6,335 nucleotides of DNA. Source: Propionibacterium sp. (GTDB taxonomy: Bacteria; Actinomycetota; Actinomycetes; Propionibacteriales; Propionibacteriaceae). Positions 1 through 6,331 of the stretch are shown piece after piece (within the stretch, counting starts at the first letter, position 1; each line of letters starts with the position of its first letter). The notes beneath the pieces were generated by a model that was not told the origin of the DNA, ran no database searches, and saw only the letters and a list, made by a program, of their open reading frames with translations. Location: NCBI GenBank assembly GCA_012837465.1, contig DURG01000031.1, forward strand, positions 1 to 6,335, given 5' to 3'. Made by a program: the position numbers and the translations under genes.

Positions 1-1416
1 CACCTCGTCGCGGGTGGCTTCGGGGCGGCCGAAGCGGATGTTCTCGGCGATCGAGCCGGCGAAGATGAAGTTCTCCTGCGTCAGCAGGGTCACGTGGCGG
101 CGCAGGGTCACGTCGTCGAGTTCACGCACGTCGACGCCGTCGAGGCGGATTGCGCCCTCCTGCGGGTCATAGAAGCGGGCGATCAGCTTCGCGATCGTGG
201 TCTTGCCCGCGCCGGTGGTGCCCACCAGCGCGACGGTCTGGCCGGCCGGGATGTCCAGGTCCAGACCGGGGAGCACGGGTGCTCCCTCGACGTACTCGAA
301 GTCCACGCCGTCGAAGCTGACCTCTCCCCTGGCGTCATCGAGGCGGACGGGGTCGGCGGGGTCGGCCACGTCGTCGTCCTCCGCCATCACACTGGAGACC
401 TTCTCGAGCGCGGTCAGCGCCGATTGCAGCGTGGAGATGAACTGGCTGAGGTCCTGCATCGGGTCGAAGAACATCCGCAGGTACAGCACGAACGCGGCCA
501 TGGTGCCGACGCTGACCTCGCCGCCGACGGCGAGGTAGCCGCCCGCGAGCACCACCAGCACGATGCCCAGGTTGCCGATGAACTGGATGCCGGGCATGGC
601 GCGGGCGAAGATCCGCATGGCGCGCACGTTGGCGTCGCGGTACGACAGCGCGACGTCCTCGAAGATCTCGGCGGCGCGCGGCTCGCGGCGGAACGCCTGC
701 ACGGCCTTGATGCCGGTCATGGTCTCGATGAACTGGACGATCACGATCGCCGACTGCGTCCGCACCGCCCGGAACGCACGCGTCGAGGCGCGGGCGAACC
801 AGCGCATGAGCAGCAGCAACGGCGGGTAGCTGAGGAAGGCGACCAGTGCGAGGCGCCAGTCGAGGCTCAGCATGATGGCGCTGGCGCCGACGACGGTGAG
901 CGCGCCGATGACGACCACGTCGAGGCCCTGCAGCACGAGTTCCTGGACGGCCTCGACGTCACTGGTCATGCGGGAGACGGCACGGCCGGAGGTGTACCGG
1001 TCGTGGAAGCCGATGCTGAGGCGCTGGAACTTCTTGTAGAGGCGGCGGCGCAGGTCGAGCAGGATGGCGTTGCCGAGCCGGCCGGAGGCGCGCAGGAAGG
1101 TGACGCGGGCCACCACCTGCACGGTGATCGCCAGCGCCATGAACCCCAGCGTCGGGAAGAGGACGCCGCGGTCGGTGAGACCGTCGTCGAGGACGTTGCG
1201 CACGAGCACGGGCACCACCAAGCGGGCGGCGGCGTCGGCGACCACCACGCCGATGAGGAGGACCAGCCACGTGCGCCAGGGCCGGATGAGTTCGGCCAGC
1301 AGGCGGCGCGACGGCGCACGGAGGCCGACGGTGGCGTCGCGCTCCTCCTCGATCTCCTGCTTGACGCCGCGCCAGGCGGGATTGGCGTCATCGGGCTTGT
1401 GCTGCTCAATGCTCAT
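1..1416 (-). CDS. ABC exporter half-transporter, second subunit (permease fused to ATPase), 3' end outside window
   Basis: This is an open frame of 472 codons from the ATG at 1416 to the window edge, with no stop, so the protein is truncated by the window and not by mutation. It is a type IV (multidrug/lipid-type) ABC half-exporter of the inner membrane. After a charged cytosolic leader of about 45 residues there are six hydrophobic segments, roughly at residues 50-72, 85-108, 163-185, 187-205, 277-297 and 302-322. The ATPase domain starts near 365, with an A-loop tyrosine at Y375, Walker A GTTGAGKTT at 399-407 and a canonical Q-loop glutamine at Q447. The signature, Walker B and H-loop lie beyond the window; families of this type run to about 600 residues. 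The start overlaps the preceding gene's stop by 11 nt, which suggests translational coupling, and GGTGAG lies 4 nt upstream. Inference: it pairs with the neighbouring subunit and supplies the consensus catalytic site. The exported substrate cannot be told from sequence. Confidence 0.93.
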   Translation of the reverse strand, partial: MSIEQHKPDDANPAWRGVKQEIEEERDATVGLRAPSRRLLAELIRPWRTWLVLLIGVVVADAAARLVVPVLVRNVLDDGLTDRGVLFPTLGFMALAITVQVVARVTFLRASGRLGNAILLDLRRRLYKKFQRLSIGFHDRYTSGRAVSRMTSDVEAVQELVLQGLDVVVIGALTVVGASAIMLSLDWRLALVAFLSYPPLLLLMRWFARASTRAFRAVRTQSAIVIVQFIETMTGIKAVQAFRREPRAAEIFEDVALSYRDANVRAMRIFARAMPGIQFIGNLGIVLVVLAGGYLAVGGEVSVGTMAAFVLYLRMFFDPMQDLSQFISTLQSALTALEKVSSVMAEDDDVADPADPVRLDDARGEVSFDGVDFEYVEGAPVLPGLDLDIPAGQTVALVGTTGAGKTTIAKLIARFYDPQEGAIRLDGVDVRELDDVTLRRHVTLLTQENFIFAGSIAENIRFGRPEATRDEV

Positions 1417-3199
1417 CGGGCTCACCACCCATCGAGATCGCGTAGTCCGCGGAGAGGAGTTCGCGGTACTCGGGCACGGTGGCCAGCAGTTCCGCGTGGG
1501 TGCCGGTGTGGGCGATGCGCCCCTCGACCAGCATGGCGACCCGATCCGCCAGCAGCACAGTCGAGGCGCGGTGGGCCACGACGATGCCGGTCACGCCCAT
1601 CAAGGTGGCCTTGAGGGCCTCCTCGACTTCGGCCTCGGTGTGGATGTCGAGCGCGCTGAGGGTGTCGTCGAGCACCAGCACGCGGGGCCGCACGAGGATG
1701 GCGCGGGCCAGCGCGAGCCGCTGGCGCTGGCCGCCGGAGAGGCTGAGCCCCTGTTCGCCGAGGCGGGTGTCGAGGCCCCACGGGAGGTCGTGGACGAACT
1801 CGGCGCGGGCGACGCGGACGGCCTCGCGGATGTCCTCCTCGCTGGCGTCGGGGCGGCCGAGCGTGAGGTTCTCGCGCGCGGACATGGAGAACAGGATGGG
1901 GTCCTCGAACGCGGTGCCGATGAGGCTGCGCAGCTGGCGCAGGTCGAGGTCACGCAGGTCCACGCCGTCGAGCAGGATCTGGCCGCCGGTCACGTCCACC
2001 AGGCGTGGGATGAGGGAGACGAGGGTGGACTTGCCGGAGCCGGTGCCGCCCACCAGGGCGACGGTCTCGCCGGGCTGGATCTCGAGGTTGAGGCCCTGCA
2101 GCGTGGGGTGGTCCGCGTCGGCGAACTGGTAGGTGACGTCCTTGAGGTGCAGGTGGCCGCGCGGCTCGTCGATGCGCTGGCTGCCTCCGACGATGCTGAC
2201 CGGGGCGTCGAAGACCTCCGAGACGCGGTCCGCGGCGGTGGCCGCTTCGCGGGCGAAGGACAGCAGGAAGCCGAGACTGCCCACGGGCCACGCCAGCGAC
2301 AGCAGCAGGGTCACGAAGGTGACGGCGGCGCCCAGGCTCATCCCGCCCTCGGTGACGCCGTAGCTCACGCCGAACAGCACGATCAGCAGCAGCACCGACG
2401 GGAACACCTCGAGCAGCGTCCACAGGATGGAGGCCAGGTTCATGCGCTTGACGCCGCTGTCCGCCAGCGCCGAAGCGCGCGCGTCGAAGGACTCGAACGA
2501 GTGGCGGGTGCGGCCGAACGAGCGGATGACCCGCACGCCGTGCAGCGACTCCTCGGCCGCCGACGCGACGTCGCCGGTCTGGTCCTGCACCTGCCGCGAG
2601 ATGCGCCCGAAGCGACCCATCAGCGCGAACACGGCCACGACCACCGGGATGACCGCGATCAGCACCGCCACGCCGACCTGCCACAGCGTGACCACCATGA
2701 TGGCGACCACCACCACGATGTGCAGTGAACTCATCGCGAGCATGACCAGGCCGAACGACATGAAGCGGCGCAGCAGGCCGAGGTCGCTCATGATGCGGCT
2801 GAGCAACTGGCCGGACTCCCACGACTTGTGGAACCCGAGCGGCAGGTTCTGGAGTTGGTCGAACAGGTCGAGGCGGATGTTGGCCTCGATGTGCGAGGTG
2901 GCCCGCGACATGATCCAGCGGCGGATGAAGCTCAGGAAGGCTTCGGCCGCACCCACCCCGAGCAGCGCGAGCGCGAACCACAGCACGCCGACGACGCTGC
3001 CTCCCCGGATGGGGCCGTCGACGACGGCGCCGAGCAGGAGTGGGATGGAGACGCTGGCCACCACCTGGAGCGGTGCGAGCGCGAACGAGGTGATGAACTG
3101 CGGCGCGAACGGCTTGATGTACGGCAGGAACCGCAGCACGTTGGGCCGCTTCGGGTGCGCCGGGGCCAAGGCGTAGTCGCGGGTCTTGGCAGGAAGCAC
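1406..3199 (-). CDS. ABC exporter half-transporter, first subunit (permease fused to ATPase) with degenerate ATP site
   Basis: A complete 597-residue half-exporter, normal length for the family, combining a membrane domain and an ATPase. Hydrophobic segments lie at about 36-60, 68-92, 148-172, 174-195, 257-281 and 288-313. The ATPase begins near 349. Walker A is GGTGSGKST (384-392), the signature LSGGQ (487-491), Walker B VLVLDD (507-512), the D-loop SALD (515-518) and the switch histidine H543. Two positions depart from consensus: the Q-loop glutamine is glutamate (E432, in FEDP), and the catalytic glutamate after Walker B is aspartate (D512). Such changes are known from the degenerate-site subunit of heterodimeric exporters such as TM287/288, LmrCD and BmrCD, so this subunit probably pairs with the overlapping downstream gene. 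The start is GTG; an in-frame TAG 12 nt upstream rules out an earlier start. The GTG at codon 21 is a possible later start that would still precede the first membrane segment. Efflux of drugs, lipids or another hydrophobic substrate is likely, but the substrate is unknown. Confidence 0.95.
   Translation of the reverse strand: MLPAKTRDYALAPAHPKRPNVLRFLPYIKPFAPQFITSFALAPLQVVASVSIPLLLGAVVDGPIRGGSVVGVLWFALALLGVGAAEAFLSFIRRWIMSRATSHIEANIRLDLFDQLQNLPLGFHKSWESGQLLSRIMSDLGLLRRFMSFGLVMLAMSSLHIVVVVAIMVVTLWQVGVAVLIAVIPVVVAVFALMGRFGRISRQVQDQTGDVASAAEESLHGVRVIRSFGRTRHSFESFDARASALADSGVKRMNLASILWTLLEVFPSVLLLIVLFGVSYGVTEGGMSLGAAVTFVTLLLSLAWPVGSLGFLLSFAREAATAADRVSEVFDAPVSIVGGSQRIDEPRGHLHLKDVTYQFADADHPTLQGLNLEIQPGETVALVGGTGSGKSTLVSLIPRLVDVTGGQILLDGVDLRDLDLRQLRSLIGTAFEDPILFSMSARENLTLGRPDASEEDIREAVRVARAEFVHDLPWGLDTRLGEQGLSLSGGQRQRLALARAILVRPRVLVLDDTLSALDIHTEAEVEEALKATLMGVTGIVVAHRASTVLLADRVAMLVEGRIAHTGTHAELLATVPEYRELLSADYAISMGGEPDEH
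1421..1426 (-). promoter_or_regulatory. Ribosome binding site of the second ABC subunit
   Basis: Read on the minus strand, GGTGAG (within GGTGGTGAG) lies 4 nt before the ATG at 1416 and inside the end of the upstream ABC gene. It supports the choice of this ATG and coupled translation of the two subunits. The match to the anti-Shine-Dalgarno is moderate and the spacing is short. Confidence 0.5.
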
Positions 3200-3205
3200 C
3201 GGACC

Positions 3206-3211
3206 ACCCTA
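3206..3211 (-). promoter_or_regulatory. Candidate -10 box for the ABC exporter operon (leaderless type)
   Basis: On the minus strand TAGGGT fits the actinobacterial -10 pattern TANNNT and ends 6 nt before the GTG start of the first ABC subunit. That spacing would put the transcription start at or within a base of the start codon. No -35 resembling TTGACA is visible about 17 nt upstream. The G-rich stretch AGGGTGG could instead act as a weak Shine-Dalgarno, so the call is tentative. Confidence 0.4.
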
Positions 3212-3241
3212 CCCCGCCCCGGGTGCCACGCGAGGACGCCA

Positions 3242-3262
3242 TGATGCGTGATGCGTGATGCT
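3242..3262. repeat. Three tandem 7-bp repeats (TGATGCG, TGATGCG, TGATGCT) in the divergent intergenic region
   Basis: Units lie at 3242-3248, 3249-3255 and 3256-3262; the third differs only in its last base. The array abuts and slightly overlaps the candidate -10 of vapB and lies between the two divergent promoters. RHH antitoxins such as VapB autoregulate by binding short repeated or palindromic sites at their own promoters, so this may be the VapB(C) operator. That role is inferred from position only. Confidence 0.6.
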
Positions 3263-3267
3263 AGAAT
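3259..3267 (+). promoter_or_regulatory. Extended -10 promoter of vapBC (leaderless type)
   Basis: TGC followed by TAGAAT (3262-3267) forms an extended -10 element. The hexamer ends 7 nt before the ATG at 3275, so transcription would start at or next to the A of the start codon. GAGG at 3269-3272 is only 2 nt from the ATG, too close for a normal ribosome binding site, which supports leaderless translation. No clear -35 is seen; the extended TG motif could compensate. Confidence 0.6.
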
Positions 3268-3274
3268 CGAGGTC

Positions 3275-3505
3275 ATGCGAACGACGTTGAACCTCGACGA
3301 GCGGGCCGCGGTGGCTGCCCGCGCACGAGCGCGCCACCGTCGGATCTCATTGGGCGAGGCCGTCTCGGAACTCGTCCTCGCGGGGTTGGCCGCCGAGGAC
3401 GGGGCACGGCCCGAGCCACATCCTGCAGGTCTGATGCTCCTCCCCTCTGCCGAGGGCCACGTCCTGACCACCGAGATGGTGGCAGAGGCCCTCGATGAGG
3501 ACTGA
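3275..3505 (+). CDS. vapB: VapB-type antitoxin, ribbon-helix-helix
   Basis: A 76-residue antitoxin of a type II toxin-antitoxin pair. It binds and neutralises the PIN toxin encoded next and, by family analogy, represses their shared promoter. The N-terminus MRTTLNLDE is the typical RHH beta-strand and is followed by two predicted helices (about 9-20 and 25-38, with SLGEAVSELV). The C-terminal part, about 45-76, has the pattern seen in VapB tails that contact the toxin (MLLPS, GHVLTTEMV, acidic end LDED). The ATG at 3275 is preferred over upstream GTG/ATG codons at 3248-3253: the shorter form begins exactly at the conserved RTTLNLD motif, sits 7 nt after a good -10, and avoids translating the tandem repeats. 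The last 11 nt overlap the toxin gene. Family assignment is firm; the exact VapB subgroup is not determined. Confidence 0.88.
   Translation: MRTTLNLDERAAVAARARARHRRISLGEAVSELVLAGLAAEDGARPEPHPAGLMLLPSAEGHVLTTEMVAEALDED
3484..3488 (+). promoter_or_regulatory. Ribosome binding site of vapC inside vapB
   Basis: AGAGG ends 6 nt before the ATG at 3495 and lies within the last codons of vapB. It is the only clear Shine-Dalgarno on the plus strand of this window. It supports the toxin start and coupling of toxin translation to antitoxin translation. Confidence 0.6.
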
Positions 3506-3920
3506 CCTGCCGGACGTCAACGTCCTCGTGGCGCTGCTCCAGCCCCGACACGTCGCCCATGGCCTCGCGAGCAGCTGGTTCAACGAGACCGCTGCCTTCG
3601 CCACGACCCCCGTCACGGAGATGGGCCTCGTCAGGCTGGCGCTCAACCCGAAGGTCATGGGGCTCCAGGTCACTGCGACGCAGGCGCTGGGGTCCTTGGC
3701 GAGCCTTCGGGCCGACGCCAGGGCCACTTTCGTCCCCGACGATGCGAGCCTCGCCGAAGCATCCATCGACCTGCGGGGGTTGGTGGGCCACCGCCAGGTC
3801 ACAGACCTGCACCTGGTGGAGCTCGCGGCGCGGCATGCCATGACGGTGGTGACCCTCGACTCCAGGCTGCCGTCCTCACTGCTGCCCGACGCGCGGCACC
3901 ACGTGCGGGTGCTCGGGTAG
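3495..3920 (+). CDS. vapC: VapC-type toxin, PIN-domain ribonuclease
   Basis: A 141-residue single-domain PIN protein, the usual VapC length. PIN toxins are Mg2+-dependent endoribonucleases that inhibit translation by cutting tRNA or rRNA when not bound by their antitoxin. The four acidic positions expected in the active site can be placed: D7 (in PDVNVLVAL), E42 (TEMGLVRL), D104 (QVTDLHLVELA) and D122 (VVTLDSRL). The N-terminal DVNVLVAL strand and the TDLHLVELAARH helix are strong family marks, and no catalytic residue appears lost, so the toxin looks intact. It overlaps vapB by 11 nt, as is typical of antitoxin-first pairs, and depends on the ribosome binding site inside vapB. Its RNA target cannot be inferred. 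The 16-nt gap to the next gene means the pair could be read through into anSME. Confidence 0.9.
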   Translation: MRTDLPDVNVLVALLQPRHVAHGLASSWFNETAAFATTPVTEMGLVRLALNPKVMGLQVTATQALGSLASLRADARATFVPDDASLAEASIDLRGLVGHRQVTDLHLVELAARHAMTVVTLDSRLPSSLLPDARHHVRVLG

Positions 3921-3924
3921 CGCG

Positions 3925-3930
3925 TAGGCT
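3925..3930 (+). promoter_or_regulatory. Candidate -10 box for the anSME gene (leaderless type)
   Basis: TAGGCT fits TANNNT, lies between the vapC stop and the next ATG, and ends 6 nt before that ATG at 3937. There is no AGGAGG-like sequence in the gap, only GGCTGGG. This would let the radical SAM gene be transcribed independently of vapBC. No -35 is evident. The hexamer could be chance in a short G-rich gap. Confidence 0.45.
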
Positions 3931-3936
3931 GGGCAG

Positions 3937-5121
3937 ATGCGCCAGATCCCGTTCTCCGTCGTCACGAAGCCGACCGGAGCGGCGTGCAACCTCGACTGCA
4001 CCTACTGCTTCTTCCTGTCGAAGGAACTCCTCTACGACGAGGCCGGCCAACGGATGACCGAGGAACAACTCGAGACCTACGTGCGCGAGTTCCTCGCCGG
4101 GCAGCCCGACGGTGAGGTCACCATGGCTTGGCAGGGTGGCGAACCCACCATGCGGGGGCTCGCCTTCTTCCGCCGCGTCGTCGAGCTCACCAGGCATTAC
4201 CAGCGCCCCGGCCAGCAGGTGCTGCAGACCATCCAGACCAACGGCACGCTCCTCGACGACGACTGGTGCGAGTTCCTGAAGGAGGAGGGCTTCCTGGTGG
4301 GCCTGTCGATCGACGGGCCGCAGCACCTCCACGACGCGTACCGGGTCAACAAGGCCGGCCGCGGCACCCACGCCCAGGTCATCCGGGGGTGGGAGTTCTT
4401 GCGCAGGCACGGCGTCGAGACCAACATCCTGTGCACGGTCAACGCCGCCAACCAGGACCACGGCGCGGAGGTCTACCGCTACTTCCGCGACGACTTGGGC
4501 GCGACGTTCCTGCAATTCATCCCCATCGTCGAGCGCGCCGGCTACGAGACCGCCGACGGCCAGCGCCTGCTGTACCTGCAGCAGGGCAACCAGGTGACGG
4601 AGCGCTCCGTCGGCAGCGCCCAGTGGGGCCGGTTCCTCTCCGAGGTGTTCGACGAGTGGCTCAAGGCCGACGTCGGCAAGGTGTTCGTGCAGCACTTCGA
4701 CGTGATGCTCGCCGCACGTTTCGGCCAGTACTCGCTGTGCGTCCACTCCCCCGAGTGCGGCAGCGCGCTGGCCGTCGAGCACAACAACGACGTCTACTCC
4801 TGCGACCACTACGTGGAGCCCGAGTACAAGCTCGGCAACCTGGCCGACGGCGGGTTCCAGAAGTTCCTCCAGACCGAGGAGCAGCGCGAGTTCGGCCGCT
4901 CCAAGCGCACCTCGCTGACCCAGCAGTGCCTGCGCTGCCCCGTGCGGTGGGCGTGCCACGGGGGGTGCCCCAAGGACCGCTTCGCCGAATCGGTCGACGG
5001 CGAGCCCGGGCAGAACTACCTGTGCGAGGGGTACTACACCTTCTTCACGCACGCGGCCCCGACGATCGAGAAGATGGCACGGGCAGTCGCCTCCGGACGT
5101 CCGGCGGCGGACTACTCTTAG
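3937..5121 (+). CDS. Anaerobic sulfatase-maturating enzyme (radical SAM/SPASM protein)
   Basis: A 394-residue radical SAM enzyme with a SPASM domain. anSMEs oxidise a Cys or Ser in the active-site motif of type I sulfatases to C-alpha-formylglycine, in the cytoplasm and without O2. The radical SAM cluster motif CX3CX2C is at C17, C21 and C24, followed by WQGGEPT (65-71, SAM binding), TNGT (101-104) and SIDGP (124-128). The C-terminal half has eight cysteines, C268, C274, C289, C331, C334, C340, C344 and C363, with the spacing of the two auxiliary [4Fe-4S] clusters of anSME. D290, next to C289, matches the aspartate proposed as general base in the Clostridium perfringens enzyme. Length is close to known anSMEs (about 370-420). 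The start gives the usual N-terminus just before the cluster motif. No sulfatase lies in the window, so the client is elsewhere or the enzyme acts on another peptide; related SPASM enzymes modify RiPPs, but no precursor gene is seen. The amidohydrolase follows 5 nt later. Confidence 0.9.
   Translation: MRQIPFSVVTKPTGAACNLDCTYCFFLSKELLYDEAGQRMTEEQLETYVREFLAGQPDGEVTMAWQGGEPTMRGLAFFRRVVELTRHYQRPGQQVLQTIQTNGTLLDDDWCEFLKEEGFLVGLSIDGPQHLHDAYRVNKAGRGTHAQVIRGWEFLRRHGVETNILCTVNAANQDHGAEVYRYFRDDLGATFLQFIPIVERAGYETADGQRLLYLQQGNQVTERSVGSAQWGRFLSEVFDEWLKADVGKVFVQHFDVMLAARFGQYSLCVHSPECGSALAVEHNNDVYSCDHYVEPEYKLGNLADGGFQKFLQTEEQREFGRSKRTSLTQQCLRCPVRWACHGGCPKDRFAESVDGEPGQNYLCEGYYTFFTHAAPTIEKMARAVASGRPAADYS
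5113..5118 (+). promoter_or_regulatory. Possible -10 box for the amidohydrolase gene
   Basis: TACTCT fits TANNNT and ends 8 nt before the ATG at 5127, overlapping the last codons of anSME. No Shine-Dalgarno precedes this ATG, so translation would need either a leaderless transcript or reinitiation after the anSME stop (5119-5121). This is the weakest of the four such boxes because of its longer spacing and its position inside a coding region. Confidence 0.3.
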
Positions 5122-5126
5122 CCGCT

Positions 5127-6296
5127 ATGACCGCAGACCTGCTCACGGCGCTGACCGCTGGCATCGATGCTGTCCTGCCCGAGGCTGCGGCGCTGCGCCG
5201 CGCCATCCACGTTGACCCGCAGTTGAGCGGCGAGGAGGGCCCCACACGGGACCTGCTCATGGAGTCCATGGGCTGGCTGGGCTGGTCCCCCATCGCCGAG
5301 ACGGGCGCCTGGGCACGGCTCGGGCCCGAGGGCCCCGCCGTCGGGTTGCGCGCGGAACTCGACGCGCTGCCGGTCCAGGAGGCCACCGGCGTCGAATGGG
5401 AGTCGAGACGCGATGGCGTGGCGCACGCGTGCGGCCACGACGTGCACATGGCCGCGCTGTGGGCAGTGGTCACCGCCGCCCGGGAACTCGAACTGCCCGT
5501 GGGGATGATCCCCATCCTGCAGCCGCGCGAAGAGATCACCCCGCCCGGCGCGGGCGACGTGGTGCGCAGCGGCCTGATCGACGAGCAGGAGGTCGAGGCC
5601 ATGATCGGCGTGCACGTGCAGCCGCAGGTGGACCGCGGCATCGTCTCCACCGGCGCCGGTGCGGTCAACGCCGCCTACGACTCCTTCGAGATCGTCGTGC
5701 GCGGCCGCCCCGGGCACGGCGCCTACCCGCATGTCGCCATCGACCCCATCACCACCCTCGCGGCGATCATCGGCGAGCTCAGCTCGTTGCCCCAGCGGCT
5801 CGTCAGCCCAACGCACCCGACGGTGATCTCCATCGGCCAGATCAGCGGCGGCACCGCCCACAACGTGATCGCCTCCGACGCCAGCTGCCGAGGTTCCATC
5901 CGCACCTACTCGGAGCCGGATCGCAACCGGCTGCACGAGTCGATCACCCGGATCGCCGAGGCCATCGCGGATTCGCGCGGCGCCCAAGCCGCCGTCCGGT
6001 TCGTCCGCGGCGGGCCGGCGCTCGTCAACGACCCGGGGCTGGTGCGCCGCCTCGACCCCCTGCTGCAGGGCATGGGCGTCACCGTCGCCGAGACCCCGTT
6101 CCGGAGCTGTGGCTCGGACGACTTCGCCGAGTACGGCCGGGCCGCGGCGTCGGTGATGTGCTTCGTGGGCACGGGCCGCGTCGACGGCATCGGGCTGCAC
6201 CACGGGGCGTTCCTGCCGGGCCGCGACTCGCTGCGGCTGTCGGCCCAGGCGTTCGCCGCCGGCTACGCGGCTGCGGCGAGCCTCATCGCTGGTTGA
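5127..6296 (+). CDS. M20-family metallo-amidohydrolase (M20D-like, N-acyl amino acid hydrolase type)
   Basis: A 389-residue cytosolic metallohydrolase of the M20D group, which includes hippurate hydrolases, indole-acetyl-amino acid hydrolases and N-acetyl-L,L-diaminopimelate deacetylase-like proteins. These cleave the amide bond of N-acylated amino acids using a two-metal centre. Visible ligands: C102 and H104 in ACGHDVH, E135/E136 in QPREE (catalytic base and ligand), H163 in GVHVQP, and H358/H359 in LHHG near the C-terminus. The dimerisation domain is inserted at about 180-290 and includes GRPGHGAYPH (193-202). CGSDDFAEY (328-336) is also typical of the family, and length is normal. QPREE replaces the more usual QPAEE, and LHHG replaces the common LHHP. 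No upstream stop fixes the start, since this frame stays open back into the anSME gene; the ATG at 5127 is chosen because homology-like sequence begins there and it sits just after the anSME stop. Substrate unknown. Confidence 0.9.
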   Translation: MTADLLTALTAGIDAVLPEAAALRRAIHVDPQLSGEEGPTRDLLMESMGWLGWSPIAETGAWARLGPEGPAVGLRAELDALPVQEATGVEWESRRDGVAHACGHDVHMAALWAVVTAARELELPVGMIPILQPREEITPPGAGDVVRSGLIDEQEVEAMIGVHVQPQVDRGIVSTGAGAVNAAYDSFEIVVRGRPGHGAYPHVAIDPITTLAAIIGELSSLPQRLVSPTHPTVISIGQISGGTAHNVIASDASCRGSIRTYSEPDRNRLHESITRIAEAIADSRGAQAAVRFVRGGPALVNDPGLVRRLDPLLQGMGVTVAETPFRSCGSDDFAEYGRAAASVMCFVGTGRVDGIGLHHGAFLPGRDSLRLSAQAFAAGYAAAASLIAG

Positions 6297-6298
6297 GC

Positions 6299-6331
6299 CG
6301 GCTGCATCCGAGCTCGCGAGGATCGCAGCCG
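6299..6331. repeat. Imperfect inverted repeat after the amidohydrolase gene (REP-like element or terminator)
   Basis: The arms CGGCTGC (6299-6305) and GCAGCCG (6325-6331) pair fully. Inside them ATCC (6306-6309) pairs with GGAT (6320-6323), leaving one bulged C at 6324 and a 10-nt loop. The hairpin starts 3 nt after the stop codon at 6294-6296. No T-run is visible, but the window ends 4 nt later. The flanks (GGTTGAG on the left, CCTC at the right end) resemble dispersed palindromic repeats I recall from related actinobacteria that begin GGTTGAG and end in CTCGAAACC; that resemblance is from memory and incomplete here. Confidence 0.5.

Noticed and set aside
94..2728. Long plus-strand open frames (94-1614 and 1064-2728) opposite the ABC genes
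   Set aside because: Their translations are low-complexity runs of Ala, Arg, Gly, His, Asp and Glu with no domain, as expected when the antisense of GC-rich codons lacks stops. The minus-strand frames carry complete ABC motifs.
3248..3274. Nine-residue longer N-terminus for VapB starting in the tandem repeats
   Set aside because: The conserved RTTLNLD strand starts right after the ATG at 3275, the -10 box lies within the proposed extension, and the added residues are only translated repeat.
3273..3841. Minus-strand open frames (3273-3836, 3347-3841) antisense to vapBC
   Set aside because: No recognisable domain or start signal. The plus strand has two overlapping genes with intact RHH and PIN motifs.
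3921..3936. Space for a RiPP precursor peptide or small RNA next to the radical SAM gene
   Set aside because: The gap upstream is only 16 nt and the downstream gap 5 nt, so no precursor peptide fits, and no short peptide frame with a ribosome site was seen nearby.
3799..6203. Long minus-strand open frames (3799-5052 and 5118-6203) opposite anSME and the amidohydrolase
   Set aside because: Compositionally biased, no recognisable motif, no plausible start signals, and directly antisense to genes with full active-site motifs.
4128..6296. A 722-codon frame that reads as an N-terminal extension or fusion of the amidohydrolase
   Set aside because: The extra 333 codons are an out-of-frame, Arg/Ala/Pro-rich reading of the anSME gene. 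The enzyme's family-like sequence begins at the ATG at 5127.
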